A DNA stretch of 64,000 nucleotides, taken from positions 20,683 through 84,682 of the forward strand of contig WRKF01000189.1 of NCBI GenBank assembly GCA_009778165.1, written 5' to 3'. Shown piece after piece: positions 27,122 through 35,524 of this stretch (positions within the stretch are counted from its first letter, which is position 1; every line of letters starts with the position of its first letter). Below the pieces are notes generated by a model, which worked only from the letters and a program-made list of their open reading frames with translations, searched no databases and had not been told where the DNA came from. The DNA is from Defluviitaleaceae bacterium. GTDB taxonomy: Bacteria; Bacillota; Clostridia; Lachnospirales; UBA5962. The position numbers and the translations under genes are program-made.

Positions 27122-27703
27122 TTATACTCTAACTGCTCCACTTTTGAAATGCTCTCGCCAGCCATCAAGTTCTTCTGCCGAATCCACTTTAAGCACTCCA
27201 AAGATAGCATGGGCAAACTCTACTGCGGCGGTTTCGTTTGCAGTTATTATCCCACCATCCAAAACCACTTGCGCTTGCAAGTAATTAACCTGCCCCCTGT
27301 AATCGTCATGCTCTTGGAAAAGCTCCAATTCATCACCAGTGTGCTTTACATTGTCAAGCAAACCGTGCCTGCCAAGGAAGATTGTGGCACCACATATTGC
27401 GGCAACCGGTATTTGAAAACCTAATACCTTTTTCACAAAGGAGGCAATTTCATTATGCGCTGCTTCTTGCCAGTTTGCGCCACCCGGCAAAATTAACATA
27501 GCGACGTTTGCAAGATTGCTGTACTCGCTAATTGTGTAGTCAATATTGGCTTGCAAGCCGCCCATTGACACCTTGGGTTCTTTGTCAGCCGCAATAGTTT
27601 TAACGGAATATCCGAAAAAAGCGTTAAGGCTTGCGGTTGCATATGCGGCTTCCCAATCTGCCCACTGGTCAGTAAGCATGAGTAGAATTTCTTTTGGCTG
27701 CAT
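27122..27703 (-). CDS. DJ-1/PfpI family protein
   Basis: A 193-residue protein of the DJ-1/PfpI superfamily, whose members include glyoxalases, chaperones and amidase-like enzymes. AAICGATIFLGRHGLLD near residue 105 holds the nucleophile-elbow Cys, and VAMLILPGGANW precedes it. The ATG at 27703 is chosen because AAAGGAG lies eight bases ahead and a promoter with a palindrome lies just upstream; the frame itself is open further. First of three cargo genes on the minus strand, 70 bases before the QueG-like gene. Confidence 0.82.
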   Translation of the reverse strand: MQPKEILLMLTDQWADWEAAYATASLNAFFGYSVKTIAADKEPKVSMGGLQANIDYTISEYSNLANVAMLILPGGANWQEAAHNEIASFVKKVLGFQIPVAAICGATIFLGRHGLLDNVKHTGDELELFQEHDDYRGQVNYLQAQVVLDGGIITANETAAVEFAHAIFGVLKVDSAEELDGWREHFKSGAVRV

Positions 27704-27757
27704 TGTGTATTCTCCTTTGCTGATAATATAAATGCTACTGTCCAGACGCATGACGGC

Positions 27758-27823
27758 GGCACAGGGTAGATAATCGAAATACCCTGTGCCATTATTATAG
27801 TATAAATGCCGCCATTTCTGCAA
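27758..27823 (-). promoter_or_regulatory. Promoter of the cargo operon with a palindromic operator
   Basis: Minus strand: TTGCAG (27823-27818), 18-base spacer, TATAAT (27799-27794). Starting three bases later is a perfect 11-bp inverted repeat, GGCACAGGGTA, 11 bases, TACCCTGTGCC (27790-27758), which covers the expected transcription start. A repressor bound there, or the RNA hairpin it encodes, could control DJ-1, QueG-like and radical SAM genes. Confidence 0.65.
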
Positions 27824-27865
27824 GAACGAATATTCGCTCATGCGTTGCGTGAGATGTGCCGTTTG

Positions 27866-29302
27866 CTAATCCCTCTCATGGCTGTACGACTTCTTCTTAG
27901 CCTTTTGCGGTGCAGGGTTAGGCTGATTATACTCCCTCTGTTTCCTTGCAAAATTAATTTTCTTGTCAATCTTAGCCTGTCTGATTTGCAGAATTTCCTC
28001 CAAGTCTGACGGCTTGCGGTCTTTCATATCGTCTACAAGCCATGCCACAACCCTTGTATCTACAATATCTCTAAGCACATCCTGTACCCTGTGCTTGATT
28101 TTATCCTTGTCGCTCCACCCTAAAGCAGCAACTTCGGAAGCTACAGCAAGATACAGACTTTGACAGCGTTGTAACATTGCAGTGTCCTCGGCACGGCTCT
28201 CCAATGCGGCAAGAGTGGTATCGCTGATTTTAGCGTGTTGTTTGGCAAGGTTGATAAGAAAATCCCAATCGTCTTTGAGCAGGGTAACTTTGCCGCCTGT
28301 AAAGTTGGGTTTGGCTTCACGGCTGATTTTGCTTACTCTGTCTAAATCGTCTTTGCGTGGTTGAAACTTCGTCTGCATATCGTTGAAGTTCTTTTTTTCT
28401 GCCCTAATATCAGCCTGTAGCTTGGTTTTGGTGTCCTGTAGTGTGGTCTTAGCATCTTCCAATTCAGTCACTTCTTTTTCAATTATAGCAACTGCATCAA
28501 CCAAATGCTGATTATTGGACAGCCAATCGTCCTCAACATCTGCCCTTAACTCGCCCTTGATTTCATCAATCATATCGGGGTCGGCTTTCAATTCTTCCTT
28601 TGCTTCATATCGCAGGGCTTTGTATTCATCTGGTGTAAAAGTCTTGCCCCTGCCTTTGGTTTCTTCTGCTATATCAAGACCATATTTTCGGCAAAGTTCA
28701 CGGATTATCTGCCGCTCCTGTATACGCCATGAGTTGATAGAATCCTTTGCCTTACCAAATCCCATCTGCTGTAAAGCCACAGATTGACTATTACGTGTTT
28801 CCAAACTGGACTTATAACCGTGGGCGACAGGCACATAATCAATATGCAAATGTGGCGTTTGTTCATCAAGGTGCAGTACAGAGTTAAATACATAGAAGTT
28901 GGGGTTACGCTCTGAAAATCCTCTTGCGTATTCATCTAAAATCTTGGCGGCGGTTATTCCATCGGGTGTACCAACAGCACAAGTATTTTTATCGCCGACA
29001 CCAACTACAATTTCATAAAATGAGTTTTCCTTATTCGTGGAAGTGGCAACAACATCTTTACGAGCGTTGCCGAAAAGATGTTTGAAATAATCTTCAATTT
29101 TCCTGTCCGCTCGTTTCTGTTTTGTGTTATAATTGGATAAGGCTTCACCGAAGCATTTTTGATATGCAACATCTAAACTTTCTCTGATGTAGTAAATGTT
29201 GTCCTTAGTTCTGCTTGGGTCAACATTTTTATAGATGTGGATGCGGTTGTTGTGGTTGATTGAGCCTTTGCCTTTTGCGTGGGATATTCGTCTTTTGGTC
29301 AT
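27866..29302 (-). CDS. MobV-family relaxase (Mob/Pre, TnpZ-like)
   Basis: The relaxase nicks the transfer origin and pilots the strand during mobilization. The 478-residue protein has SHAKGKGSINHNNR at the N-terminus and the metal-binding HLDEQTPHLHIDYVP near residue 150, the signature of the Mob_Pre (MobV) family. The C-terminal half is a long charged helix (VEDDWLSNNQHLVDAVAIIE onward), as usual. The ATG at 29302 is chosen because GGAGG lies nine bases before it. The oriT-like hairpins lie just upstream. Confidence 0.88.
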   Translation of the reverse strand: MTKRRISHAKGKGSINHNNRIHIYKNVDPSRTKDNIYYIRESLDVAYQKCFGEALSNYNTKQKRADRKIEDYFKHLFGNARKDVVATSTNKENSFYEIVVGVGDKNTCAVGTPDGITAAKILDEYARGFSERNPNFYVFNSVLHLDEQTPHLHIDYVPVAHGYKSSLETRNSQSVALQQMGFGKAKDSINSWRIQERQIIRELCRKYGLDIAEETKGRGKTFTPDEYKALRYEAKEELKADPDMIDEIKGELRADVEDDWLSNNQHLVDAVAIIEKEVTELEDAKTTLQDTKTKLQADIRAEKKNFNDMQTKFQPRKDDLDRVSKISREAKPNFTGGKVTLLKDDWDFLINLAKQHAKISDTTLAALESRAEDTAMLQRCQSLYLAVASEVAALGWSDKDKIKHRVQDVLRDIVDTRVVAWLVDDMKDRKPSDLEEILQIRQAKIDKKINFARKQREYNQPNPAPQKAKKKSYSHERD

Positions 29303-29352
29303 GGGTGGCAACCTCCTTTGGTTTTGGGTTTTGGTTTTAGCCGCCGGCAGGC

Positions 29353-29464
29353 CCCCTTCACCTTTGATATGCCCAGCGTAAGCGGTAGGGGCATGTCAAA
29401 GGTGATAAGGGGTTACTTTTGAAAAAAGTAACAAAACCTGCGGCTCGGCGTGAGTGCAGGTTTT
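29353..29464. other. Candidate origin of transfer (oriT): three successive hairpins
   Basis: Between the relaxase and the next gene: CCCTTCACCTTTGATATGCC (from 29354) is inverted at GGGCATGTCAAAGGTGATAA (from 29389); GTTACTTTT-GAA-AAAAGTAAC spans 29412-29432; AAAACCTGC and GCAGGTTTT close a third hairpin (29434-29464). The position directly upstream of a MobV relaxase gene is where oriT is normally found. Confidence 0.55.
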
Positions 29465-29508
29465 GAGGGGTATGTGCGGTTTGCGGTTGTCGATTGCGGC
29501 TATTGCCG

Positions 29509-29973
29509 CTAATTTGTGTTTTGCTGTGTGGGCAGTTGATTGTTCTGTTGCGCATTGGCTTGATTGCTTTGCCCTGTGTGTGGCTGTTGATTTTGTGCCG
29601 TTTGCGATTGATGATTTTGCGGTGTTGGTTTTGCGTGGTTGGGGGAAGTGGCGTTTTGGTTTTTTGCGGAAGTGCCGTTTTCTGTTTTCGCTGATTTTGT
29701 AATTTCTGATTTTGCGGAAACGGCGTTTTCTTCTTTTTCAGATTTTCCGCTTTCGTCAATCTTTCGTTTCGCCCAACTTGAAAAAGCAACATCATCAGAA
29801 CCGCTTTGCAGAATTTCAAACAGCTTGAATTTTATGCTGTCCACCTCTTTTGAAATGGTAGTTAGTTCTTGCTTGGCTTTATCAAAAGCCTGTTGCCTTT
29901 TTTCTTTGGTATGCAAGAGTTTGTCTAACTTGGATTGCAGTTTTTCAGCTTTCATTTTTTTGTTGGTGTCCAT
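29509..29973 (-). CDS. Coiled-coil protein with Gln/Asn-rich tail, mobilization-associated
   Basis: A 154-residue protein. Residues 1-65 form a charged coiled coil (KLQSKLDKLLHTKEKRQQAF) ending in VAFSSWAKRKIDE; the rest is low-complexity, rich in Gln, Asn, Thr and Ser. Small coiled-coil proteins in this position, between relaxase and primase, are common in Firmicutes mobilizable elements and may be relaxosome accessories, but I cannot name the family. GGGAGGAATCAA precedes the ATG. A different frame over the same DNA (29358-29819) lacks a ribosome site. Confidence 0.62.
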   Translation of the reverse strand: MDTNKKMKAEKLQSKLDKLLHTKEKRQQAFDKAKQELTTISKEVDSIKFKLFEILQSGSDDVAFSSWAKRKIDESGKSEKEENAVSAKSEITKSAKTENGTSAKNQNATSPNHAKPTPQNHQSQTAQNQQPHTGQSNQANAQQNNQLPTQQNTN

Positions 29974-30089
29974 GTTTTGATTCCTCCCTGTGATTTTATT
30001 TTTTTGTGATGAGGTAATAAAAAGTTACCTTATCGGAAAAGGGTATACTGAAATGTAATACCCTCTATTGTTTTGTTGTGGCAACTTTG

Positions 30090-30140
30090 AGAAAAACAAA
30101 ACCGCAATTCTCAACTTGTTAGAGTTAAAGAATTGCGATT
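30090..30140 (-). terminator. Terminator after the primase gene
   Basis: On the minus strand CGCAATTC and GAATTGCG (30137-30130 and 30110-30103) form a stem followed by GGTTTTGTTTTT. Confidence 0.7.
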
Positions 30141-30149
30141 TATGGCGGG

Positions 30150-32795
30150 TCATATTTTCAACTGCTCTTGCTGTGGTGCTGATAATGGCGTGGGTTTCAA
30201 AAACTCCGGCGGTATATCGCTGTCGGTATCGGTAACATTTGATATTTCTGTGAACCATTCCTCGGAAGTCGCAAATTTATCTACATCATCTACATCATCT
30301 ACACAAACCGCATAATTACGGGCTTTATCGAATGTAGATGATGGTGTATTTAATGTAGATGAATCTGCATCTACACTGCCATCTACATCATTTACATAAT
30401 CATCTACATTCGCCAAACTCTGATTATTACAGGCTTTGGGCGGGTGCGAATGTAGATGTGTAGATAATGTAGATGATTTTGAGTGTTTTATGGAATAGCG
30501 TTGTCCGTCTGGCTTGCGTGGCATAATCTTGGTGATATATAGCCCAATTGATTCGAGATTACTTTTGATGTCGTTAAACTTCTTGGCAAGCACGATTGCA
30601 TTTTTGGGGTAATACTTATCGCTTGTGCTTATGCCGTGGTCGAAAGCTATTGATAGCAGTTTGTTGTAAAGTTCGGAGCATTTACCAGACCAATATTCTT
30701 TATCACGCATAAACTCAACAATCAGCGTGGCTACAGGGTCGTTGGCTATTGCTTCTTCGTTTTGGATTTGCCTGTTAGCGGCGTATTCGTAAAGGAATAT
30801 TTGCCCTAATCCCTCGCCCAATGCTTCACCGATGGCATAACCCCAACGCGCGAAGTCTGCCATTCGTGGGAGATTGCATAGCTTTACAGTCGGATATATC
30901 GCCATTGCTTTTGATAGAGTATCGAAAATGCCGCCTAATATCTCCGCTCTGTCGGCTTCAAAGTTCGCCATTATTTCTGTTAATTCCTTGCGTTCTTTGT
31001 CTTTGATACGCAAGAGTTCAATCAGAATCGAACGGTCGAGCAAGTCTGCTCTTTTGGCTACATTCTGAATACCGTTGATTGCAATGCACCTCTGAAAAGT
31101 GAATATCACATCTTCCGAATTTGTGTTCAGCTTGCGTTGCTGTATTCCCCCGCCTGTAATCGCCCTGCATAGTGTGTCGCTTACTTCATCACTGATAAAG
31201 CTGACATTATCGAAAGGCAGTAGCCAGTGACTCATTAGATTTACAGCCAATGTCCGTTGATTGCTTTGCAGAGTTAATGTTTCCAATGATGATGGGTCGA
31301 TAAGGTTCTTTAATAATTCTGATGCGGTGCTTTTGGCCGCTCCCTTTTCGCTGTGGAGAATGATTGCGGAGTGCGGAATGTTCGGCACAAAACAGCTTAC
31401 AAGCCAACACAGAAACAGAGTTTTGTTGTCTTTGAGATTGACGTAGTTTAAGATTTTATTGATATTGCCGTTGCCTGTCGGTATGGTCTGCGGTGACTGG
31501 TGACGGAAGCGGTTAAACATAATAGGCGGCTCGTTCTCAATGTTCCACCCGGATTTTGTGATTTTAACGGCTTGCCATTCGCTATTGGTGAGGTCATACC
31601 AAAACTCTCCGTCACGCTCTGCCACACGAACGGACAAGGCAACAGGGTTTGGATTGTCATACATAGCCTTTGCGGAACACGCTCCCAAAACTTGTTTAAT
31701 AGCGTCATTGCTGATGGGCTGTCCGTAGGCATTGTAGAATAATCCGATTAGCCATAATTCAAAGGCTCTGCTGCCGATTGACATTATCTCGGTGTGATTG
31801 TTTACTTTCATAGCGGAATATAAGTCTTTCACATCACTATGGAAAAATGATGCTCCGCTTTCTTCTACAAGAATCATGAGCATATCGGCTTTGGTTGGCT
31901 TGCCGCCGCCGCTTATTTTGCCGCCGTTTTCGCCTTTAGACTGTCTTTCGCCTTTGTATTCCGTAGCGTTGGCTATCAAGAGTGATACTGCGGCTTTTCG
32001 TTGCTCCTGTGGCGTGGCTTCTATTAAATCCGATATGTCGTAGCCCTGCGGTAGTTCGGTTTGTGGCGTGTCAGTATTTTCAGACTGTGCCTTATGTGCC
32101 GTGGCAAGGTCAATCAAATATATATCATCTGCCTTGCCCACAAGGGATTTTGCAACAGCTTTAGCGTGGTTTTTGCCTGTTTCGTCATTGTCTGCGATAA
32201 TATAAACACTGACTACGCCTGTTAGCATATCGGAGTATTCTTTACGCCATTTCCCTGTTCCCATAGGGCAAGTAGTGGCTGTGAAGTCTAATTTTGCAAG
32301 GGCTTCACAGTCTTTTTCACCCTCGACAATAATAATGGGGCGGTGTTCTTCGATTGCCTTTGATACGGCTTGCAGATTGTATAATATCGGCGTTATGCCC
32401 TTGAACACATCTTTATAAATATATCCACCGGGCTTGTCGGGGTCGGGTCGGCGTTGGCTGAAACTTTTGGGATTGTAGCGAATAGTGCTGTGGACGATAT
32501 TTCCGTCCATGTCCTTGTAGTCATAGACGGCGGCTATTTCACGCTTGGGCTTGCCGTTGTCGTTATTGTTTGGCGTTGGGCTTTCTTCTATAAATAAGTC
32601 TTTCATTTCAAGCCCCATAGCCGCTACAATGCTCTCTTTAGAACACCCTGCATGGCAATGTAACAGGATTTTACCCTCTTTCTCGCTGATGGCAAGACTT
32701 GGGGTTTTATCCTCATGGGCAGGGCAGAGGGCGGTGTGTTGGTTGCCGTTGCCCTTAACGCCTTTGAGTCGTTGTAAAATGTCATTTATCCGCAT
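30150..32795 (-). CDS. Replication primase-helicase of the element
   Basis: An 881-residue protein for replication of the excised circle. Residues 18-50 carry a CHC2-type zinc finger (CPAHEDKTPSLAISEK then LHCHAGCSKE). A TOPRIM domain follows: IIIVEGEKDCEAL near 150 and VYIIADNDETGKNHAKAV near 200. The second half is an ATPase of the phage/plasmid helicase type with Walker A HSEKGAAKST near 460 and LLPFDNVSFISDEV as Walker B region. Near residues 770-840 the chain turns low-complexity (VDDVDDVD and similar), encoded by the octamer cluster listed below. It overlaps tnpW by ten bases. Confidence 0.82.
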   Translation of the reverse strand: MRINDILQRLKGVKGNGNQHTALCPAHEDKTPSLAISEKEGKILLHCHAGCSKESIVAAMGLEMKDLFIEESPTPNNNDNGKPKREIAAVYDYKDMDGNIVHSTIRYNPKSFSQRRPDPDKPGGYIYKDVFKGITPILYNLQAVSKAIEEHRPIIIVEGEKDCEALAKLDFTATTCPMGTGKWRKEYSDMLTGVVSVYIIADNDETGKNHAKAVAKSLVGKADDIYLIDLATAHKAQSENTDTPQTELPQGYDISDLIEATPQEQRKAAVSLLIANATEYKGERQSKGENGGKISGGGKPTKADMLMILVEESGASFFHSDVKDLYSAMKVNNHTEIMSIGSRAFELWLIGLFYNAYGQPISNDAIKQVLGACSAKAMYDNPNPVALSVRVAERDGEFWYDLTNSEWQAVKITKSGWNIENEPPIMFNRFRHQSPQTIPTGNGNINKILNYVNLKDNKTLFLCWLVSCFVPNIPHSAIILHSEKGAAKSTASELLKNLIDPSSLETLTLQSNQRTLAVNLMSHWLLPFDNVSFISDEVSDTLCRAITGGGIQQRKLNTNSEDVIFTFQRCIAINGIQNVAKRADLLDRSILIELLRIKDKERKELTEIMANFEADRAEILGGIFDTLSKAMAIYPTVKLCNLPRMADFARWGYAIGEALGEGLGQIFLYEYAANRQIQNEEAIANDPVATLIVEFMRDKEYWSGKCSELYNKLLSIAFDHGISTSDKYYPKNAIVLAKKFNDIKSNLESIGLYITKIMPRKPDGQRYSIKHSKSSTLSTHLHSHPPKACNNQSLANVDDYVNDVDGSVDADSSTLNTPSSTFDKARNYAVCVDDVDDVDKFATSEEWFTEISNVTDTDSDIPPEFLKPTPLSAPQQEQLKI
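30279..30475. repeat. Cluster of 11 ATCTACA heptamers in both orientations
   Basis: Within 197 bases there are six ATCTACA and five TGTAGAT, most extended to CATCTACA/TGTAGATG, three of them in a 9-base tandem (30279-30305). They lie inside the 3' part of the primase-helicase gene, read there as VDD or SST codons depending on orientation. Confidence 0.8.
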
Positions 32796-33043
32796 TGTTG
32801 AACCTCCCCTTGTTGACCGTCTGTTTGTAAATAGTCGCTTGCTACAAGCCTTAAAATCTTATCTTCTATACTCTCGTTGCTTTTGCCGCTAAAGGCTACA
32901 GAAACAACAAATGTCGTATTGCCAATTTTACGGCTGAAATAGCTTTGTGCGGCGGTTATAGCTGTTGCGGTTGCTACTGCTGTAACCGTTGTGTCACCTG
33001 TGGCGGTTGGGTTTGTTTCTGTGATGATGTTTTCTCTTATCAT
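32786..33043 (-). CDS. tnpW: TnpW-like transposon protein
   Basis: An 85-residue protein. The stretch YFSRKIGNTTFVVSVAFSGK followed by SNESIEDKILRLV matches the TnpW family found in Tn4451-type elements (a short KIGxTxYxV strand pair, then a DKIxRLI helix). Function is not known. AAGGAGA precedes the ATG. Its end overlaps the primase-helicase start by ten bases. Confidence 0.75.
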   Translation of the reverse strand: MIRENIITETNPTATGDTTVTAVATATAITAAQSYFSRKIGNTTFVVSVAFSGKSNESIEDKILRLVASDYLQTDGQQGEVQQCG

Positions 33044-33063
33044 TCAATCTCTCCTTAAAATTG

Positions 33064-33111
33064 TAGTAGGAGTAACCTCACGCTTAACACGCAAGATTAC
33101 TCCCCTCACTA
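33064..33111. repeat. Inverted repeat upstream of tnpW
   Basis: TAGTAGGAGTAA (33064-33075) and TTACTCCCCTCACTA (33097-33111) are inverted. The 242-base gap to tnpX also has a TATAAT on the plus strand (33194-33199) without a good -35 box, and no gene that I can support. Confidence 0.45.
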
Positions 33112-33285
33112 TTAGGAATTTCAGATGGGGTTTTCGGAAGTCTTTTTTTGAAAATCTGAAAAATATTTATGCAAAAATATCTGTTGGGCGTGGTATAATT
33201 GACGAAAAGCAAAACCACCTAAGTCGTTGGAGCGACAAAGGCGGCTGTAATACTGCGGTGCTGTGTGATGCTGTTTTTGGTTAGG

Positions 33286-35142
33286 CTATACCGCTATTTG
33301 AGTATCTTCCGAAACACTCTTTGCAGAGAGTGATTCAAAAGAAGTACCCGCAAGAATCTTGGCACGTTCGGCTTCTTCTTTGGCTAATCGTGCCGCTTTC
33401 TTTTTTGCATAAGCCCTGCGGTCAATCTCACGCTCATGCTCTAATTCTTCGGGTGTCATAAGGCGGCGTGGTTTTCGTCCTCTTGATAGTGTTGTCGGCA
33501 GTTCTTCCACTACTTCATGGGGCAGTTCAAAGTTACCGATAAAGTTAAGGTAAATATCCACTTTCTGAACACGTCTGCCAGTGCTTTTGTCAGCTTCGTG
33601 GATTATAACTTTTTCGATAAACTCGTTTAGGAGTATTGGCGTGAGTTCCTTGAACTCGGTATGTTTCTTCACCAGTTCCATAAAGCGGTCTGCCCTCACG
33701 CTGTCGGTGTTGAATGTGTCTATTTCAGACTGTAGCCGCTCTATATCGCTGTCGAGTGTGGTCTGCTCTGCATCATATCCTTTGAGTAAATCTGTAAAAT
33801 GATTTTCGGGGATTTTCTCAAGGGCATATGATTCATACAGCTTTTTAACGAGTACGCTTATTTCATCTCGGCGGCGTTTGGCTTTGGTTAGCCGTTTCTT
33901 GTTTTCCTTGACTCCTGTTTCTTGTTGCAGTACGGATGCTTGGCGGACACGTTCTATAAACTCCGCTTCGTTGGTTAATGCGTATTCGCTTACTCGTCTG
34001 ATTGTGTCCAGTATCAACGCTTGGATTACCTCAACTCGGATATAGTGGCAAGTGCAGCTGCGTGTTGAGTGGCGGTAGCTTGAACATACATACTCGTCAT
34101 GAGGCTTGTTCTCCCTGCCTGTTTTCCCTAGCTTGTTATACATTTTATGTCCGCAATCTGAACAATAGAGTATGCCTGTTAATGGATTGGGTTCGCCTGT
34201 GACTTTCTGCGGTCTGCGGCGTGTTTCACGCAAACGCTGTACAACTTCCCATTCTTCCTCGGTGACTATGGCTGGTATTGCCCCCTCGAATACAAGTCTA
34301 CCATCTGGGTTGGGATTGCGTTTCTTACTCTTGTAATTCTCTTTGGTGGTCTTATTAAGGATTTTGTTACCAACGTATTCCTCTTTGGACAATATGCCTG
34401 TAATAGCACCTACTGACCATCTTGTGGGGTTTGATGTTGGCTTGCCGGGCATACCTGCTCCTATACTGCTCCAATGGGCAGACGGTGTTAATATACCCTC
34501 GGTTGATAGCTCATTTGCAAGCTGTGTAGGGCTTTTCCCTGCTATAATGCCAAGATATAACCGTTTTACAATCGGTGCGGCTACTTCGTCCAATATCCAT
34601 TTTTGGCGGTCTTGTGGGTCGTGTAGATACCCATAAGGCACAGCACCCGAAACATGGTAGCCGTTGGCGGTTCTTGCTCCGAATATAGCTTTTATTTTAC
34701 GGCTTGTATCTCGTGCTTGCCATTCGTTTATGATGTTACGAAATGGGGCGAAATCGTCAATTCCCTTGTCAGAATCTACGTTGTCGGTAATGGCGATAAA
34801 CCTCACGCCATTTTCTCTGAATTTCTCCATTAGTAACTCCACCCTTAAAAAATCCCTGCCAGCCCTTGACATATCCTTACAAAGCACCGTTGATACCGTA
34901 CCTTTGTCCACTTCATCAAGTAGTTTGCTCATGCCGGGTCTATCCCATCGAGTGCCGCTCCAACCGTCATCAGTCAGATGCACAAGATTGGTAAAGCCGT
35001 GGCGGCGGGCGTATTCTTCGAGAAAAGCCTTTTGATTTTCGATTGATAGTGATTCGTTGGCTCTTTCGTCCTCTCGGCTTAGACGGCTGTACAAGATGGT
35101 TTGCTTGGCTGTGGTGTTGTTGTTTTGTTTGGTGTTTGACAT
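33286..35142 (-). CDS. tnpX: Large serine recombinase, TnpX-like integrase
   Basis: This enzyme integrates and excises the element. The 618-residue protein starts with the resolvase domain: ILYSRLSREDE holds the catalytic Ser near residue 20 and DMSRAGRDFLRVE the conserved Arg residues. The recombinase domain (AVPYGYLHD, SVGAITGILSKEEYVGN) and a zinc ribbon (CSDCGHKMYN then CSSYRHSTRSCTCHYI) follow, with a coiled coil near 440-500. This is the standard large serine recombinase layout. GGAGGG lies five bases before the ATG. It sits at the right end, reading inward, 380 bases from attR. Confidence 0.92.
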   Translation of the reverse strand: MSNTKQNNNTTAKQTILYSRLSREDERANESLSIENQKAFLEEYARRHGFTNLVHLTDDGWSGTRWDRPGMSKLLDEVDKGTVSTVLCKDMSRAGRDFLRVELLMEKFRENGVRFIAITDNVDSDKGIDDFAPFRNIINEWQARDTSRKIKAIFGARTANGYHVSGAVPYGYLHDPQDRQKWILDEVAAPIVKRLYLGIIAGKSPTQLANELSTEGILTPSAHWSSIGAGMPGKPTSNPTRWSVGAITGILSKEEYVGNKILNKTTKENYKSKKRNPNPDGRLVFEGAIPAIVTEEEWEVVQRLRETRRRPQKVTGEPNPLTGILYCSDCGHKMYNKLGKTGRENKPHDEYVCSSYRHSTRSCTCHYIRVEVIQALILDTIRRVSEYALTNEAEFIERVRQASVLQQETGVKENKKRLTKAKRRRDEISVLVKKLYESYALEKIPENHFTDLLKGYDAEQTTLDSDIERLQSEIDTFNTDSVRADRFMELVKKHTEFKELTPILLNEFIEKVIIHEADKSTGRRVQKVDIYLNFIGNFELPHEVVEELPTTLSRGRKPRRLMTPEELEHEREIDRRAYAKKKAARLAKEEAERAKILAGTSFESLSAKSVSEDTQIAV

Positions 35143-35236
35143 TTAATCCCTCCAGTCATAGTATTGGATTTGCGGTTCAGAGGTTATTTTCACCCCATAT
35201 ATGTGAGGTTGCATACTCTCAATGTGGGCTTGAATA

Positions 35237-35375
35237 CTCTCTCTACATATAGGAGAAATAACAGGGGCAAATCGGAACTGTATTAAAATCATTTTTTGTG
35301 ATGCTGTTTATGATTTTTTTCAGCCGTTGTTTTCTCCCTCTATATATAGGAAAATAACAGGGTCATTTCGGAACT
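35237..35375. repeat. Two ~40-base direct repeats between tnpX and attR
   Basis: Copy 1 (35237-35279) and copy 2 (35334-35375), offset 97 bases, share CTCTCTACATATAGGAGAAA versus CTCCCTCTATATATAGGAAA and then ATAACAGGG, CA and TCGGAACT. No gene lies in the 35143-35524 gap. The repeats could bind the recombinase or a regulator of tnpX. Confidence 0.65.
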
Positions 35376-35522
35376 CTTTTTATGTTACATTTTTGTTACA
35401 TGGCTAGTGCTGTATCTGCCCTCATATATGGCCTATTTGAATACGGCATAGGCAGGGGTAAAATGTTCCTTGATCCGATGTTATTTTTCCTCGCGCAAAA
35501 CCTACCTTGATTGTACAGTCCT

Positions 35523-35524
35523 TT
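35523..35524 (+). other. attR core dinucleotide TT
   Basis: The element ends GTACAGTCCT-TT and the chromosome resumes GGGATTATTTTG. Only TT is shared with the left junction. Confidence 0.75.

Larger units (their letters stand above)
25079..35524. mobile_element. Tn4451-like integrative mobilizable element, 10.4 kb, inserted in yhcG
   Basis: The element lies between the two halves of yhcG and all its genes read on the minus strand. It encodes a large serine recombinase at its right end (33286-35142), TnpW, a primase-helicase, a coiled-coil protein, a MobV relaxase with an oriT-like region, and three cargo genes. The set TnpX, TnpW and a MobV relaxase (TnpZ) recalls the Tn4451/Tn4453 transposons of clostridia, but no antibiotic resistance gene is present. 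No type IV secretion genes are seen, so it would need a helper to transfer. Predicted target before insertion: CCCATTGGGATTATT. Confidence 0.9.

Noticed and set aside
29358..29819. 153-codon frame overlapping the coiled-coil gene
   Set aside because: It lacks a ribosome site, runs through the oriT-like hairpins, and is a frame shadow of the 29509-29973 gene.
30279..30475. CRISPR-like array
   Set aside because: The repeats are only 7-9 bases, in both orientations, with irregular spacing and within a coding gene; no cas genes.
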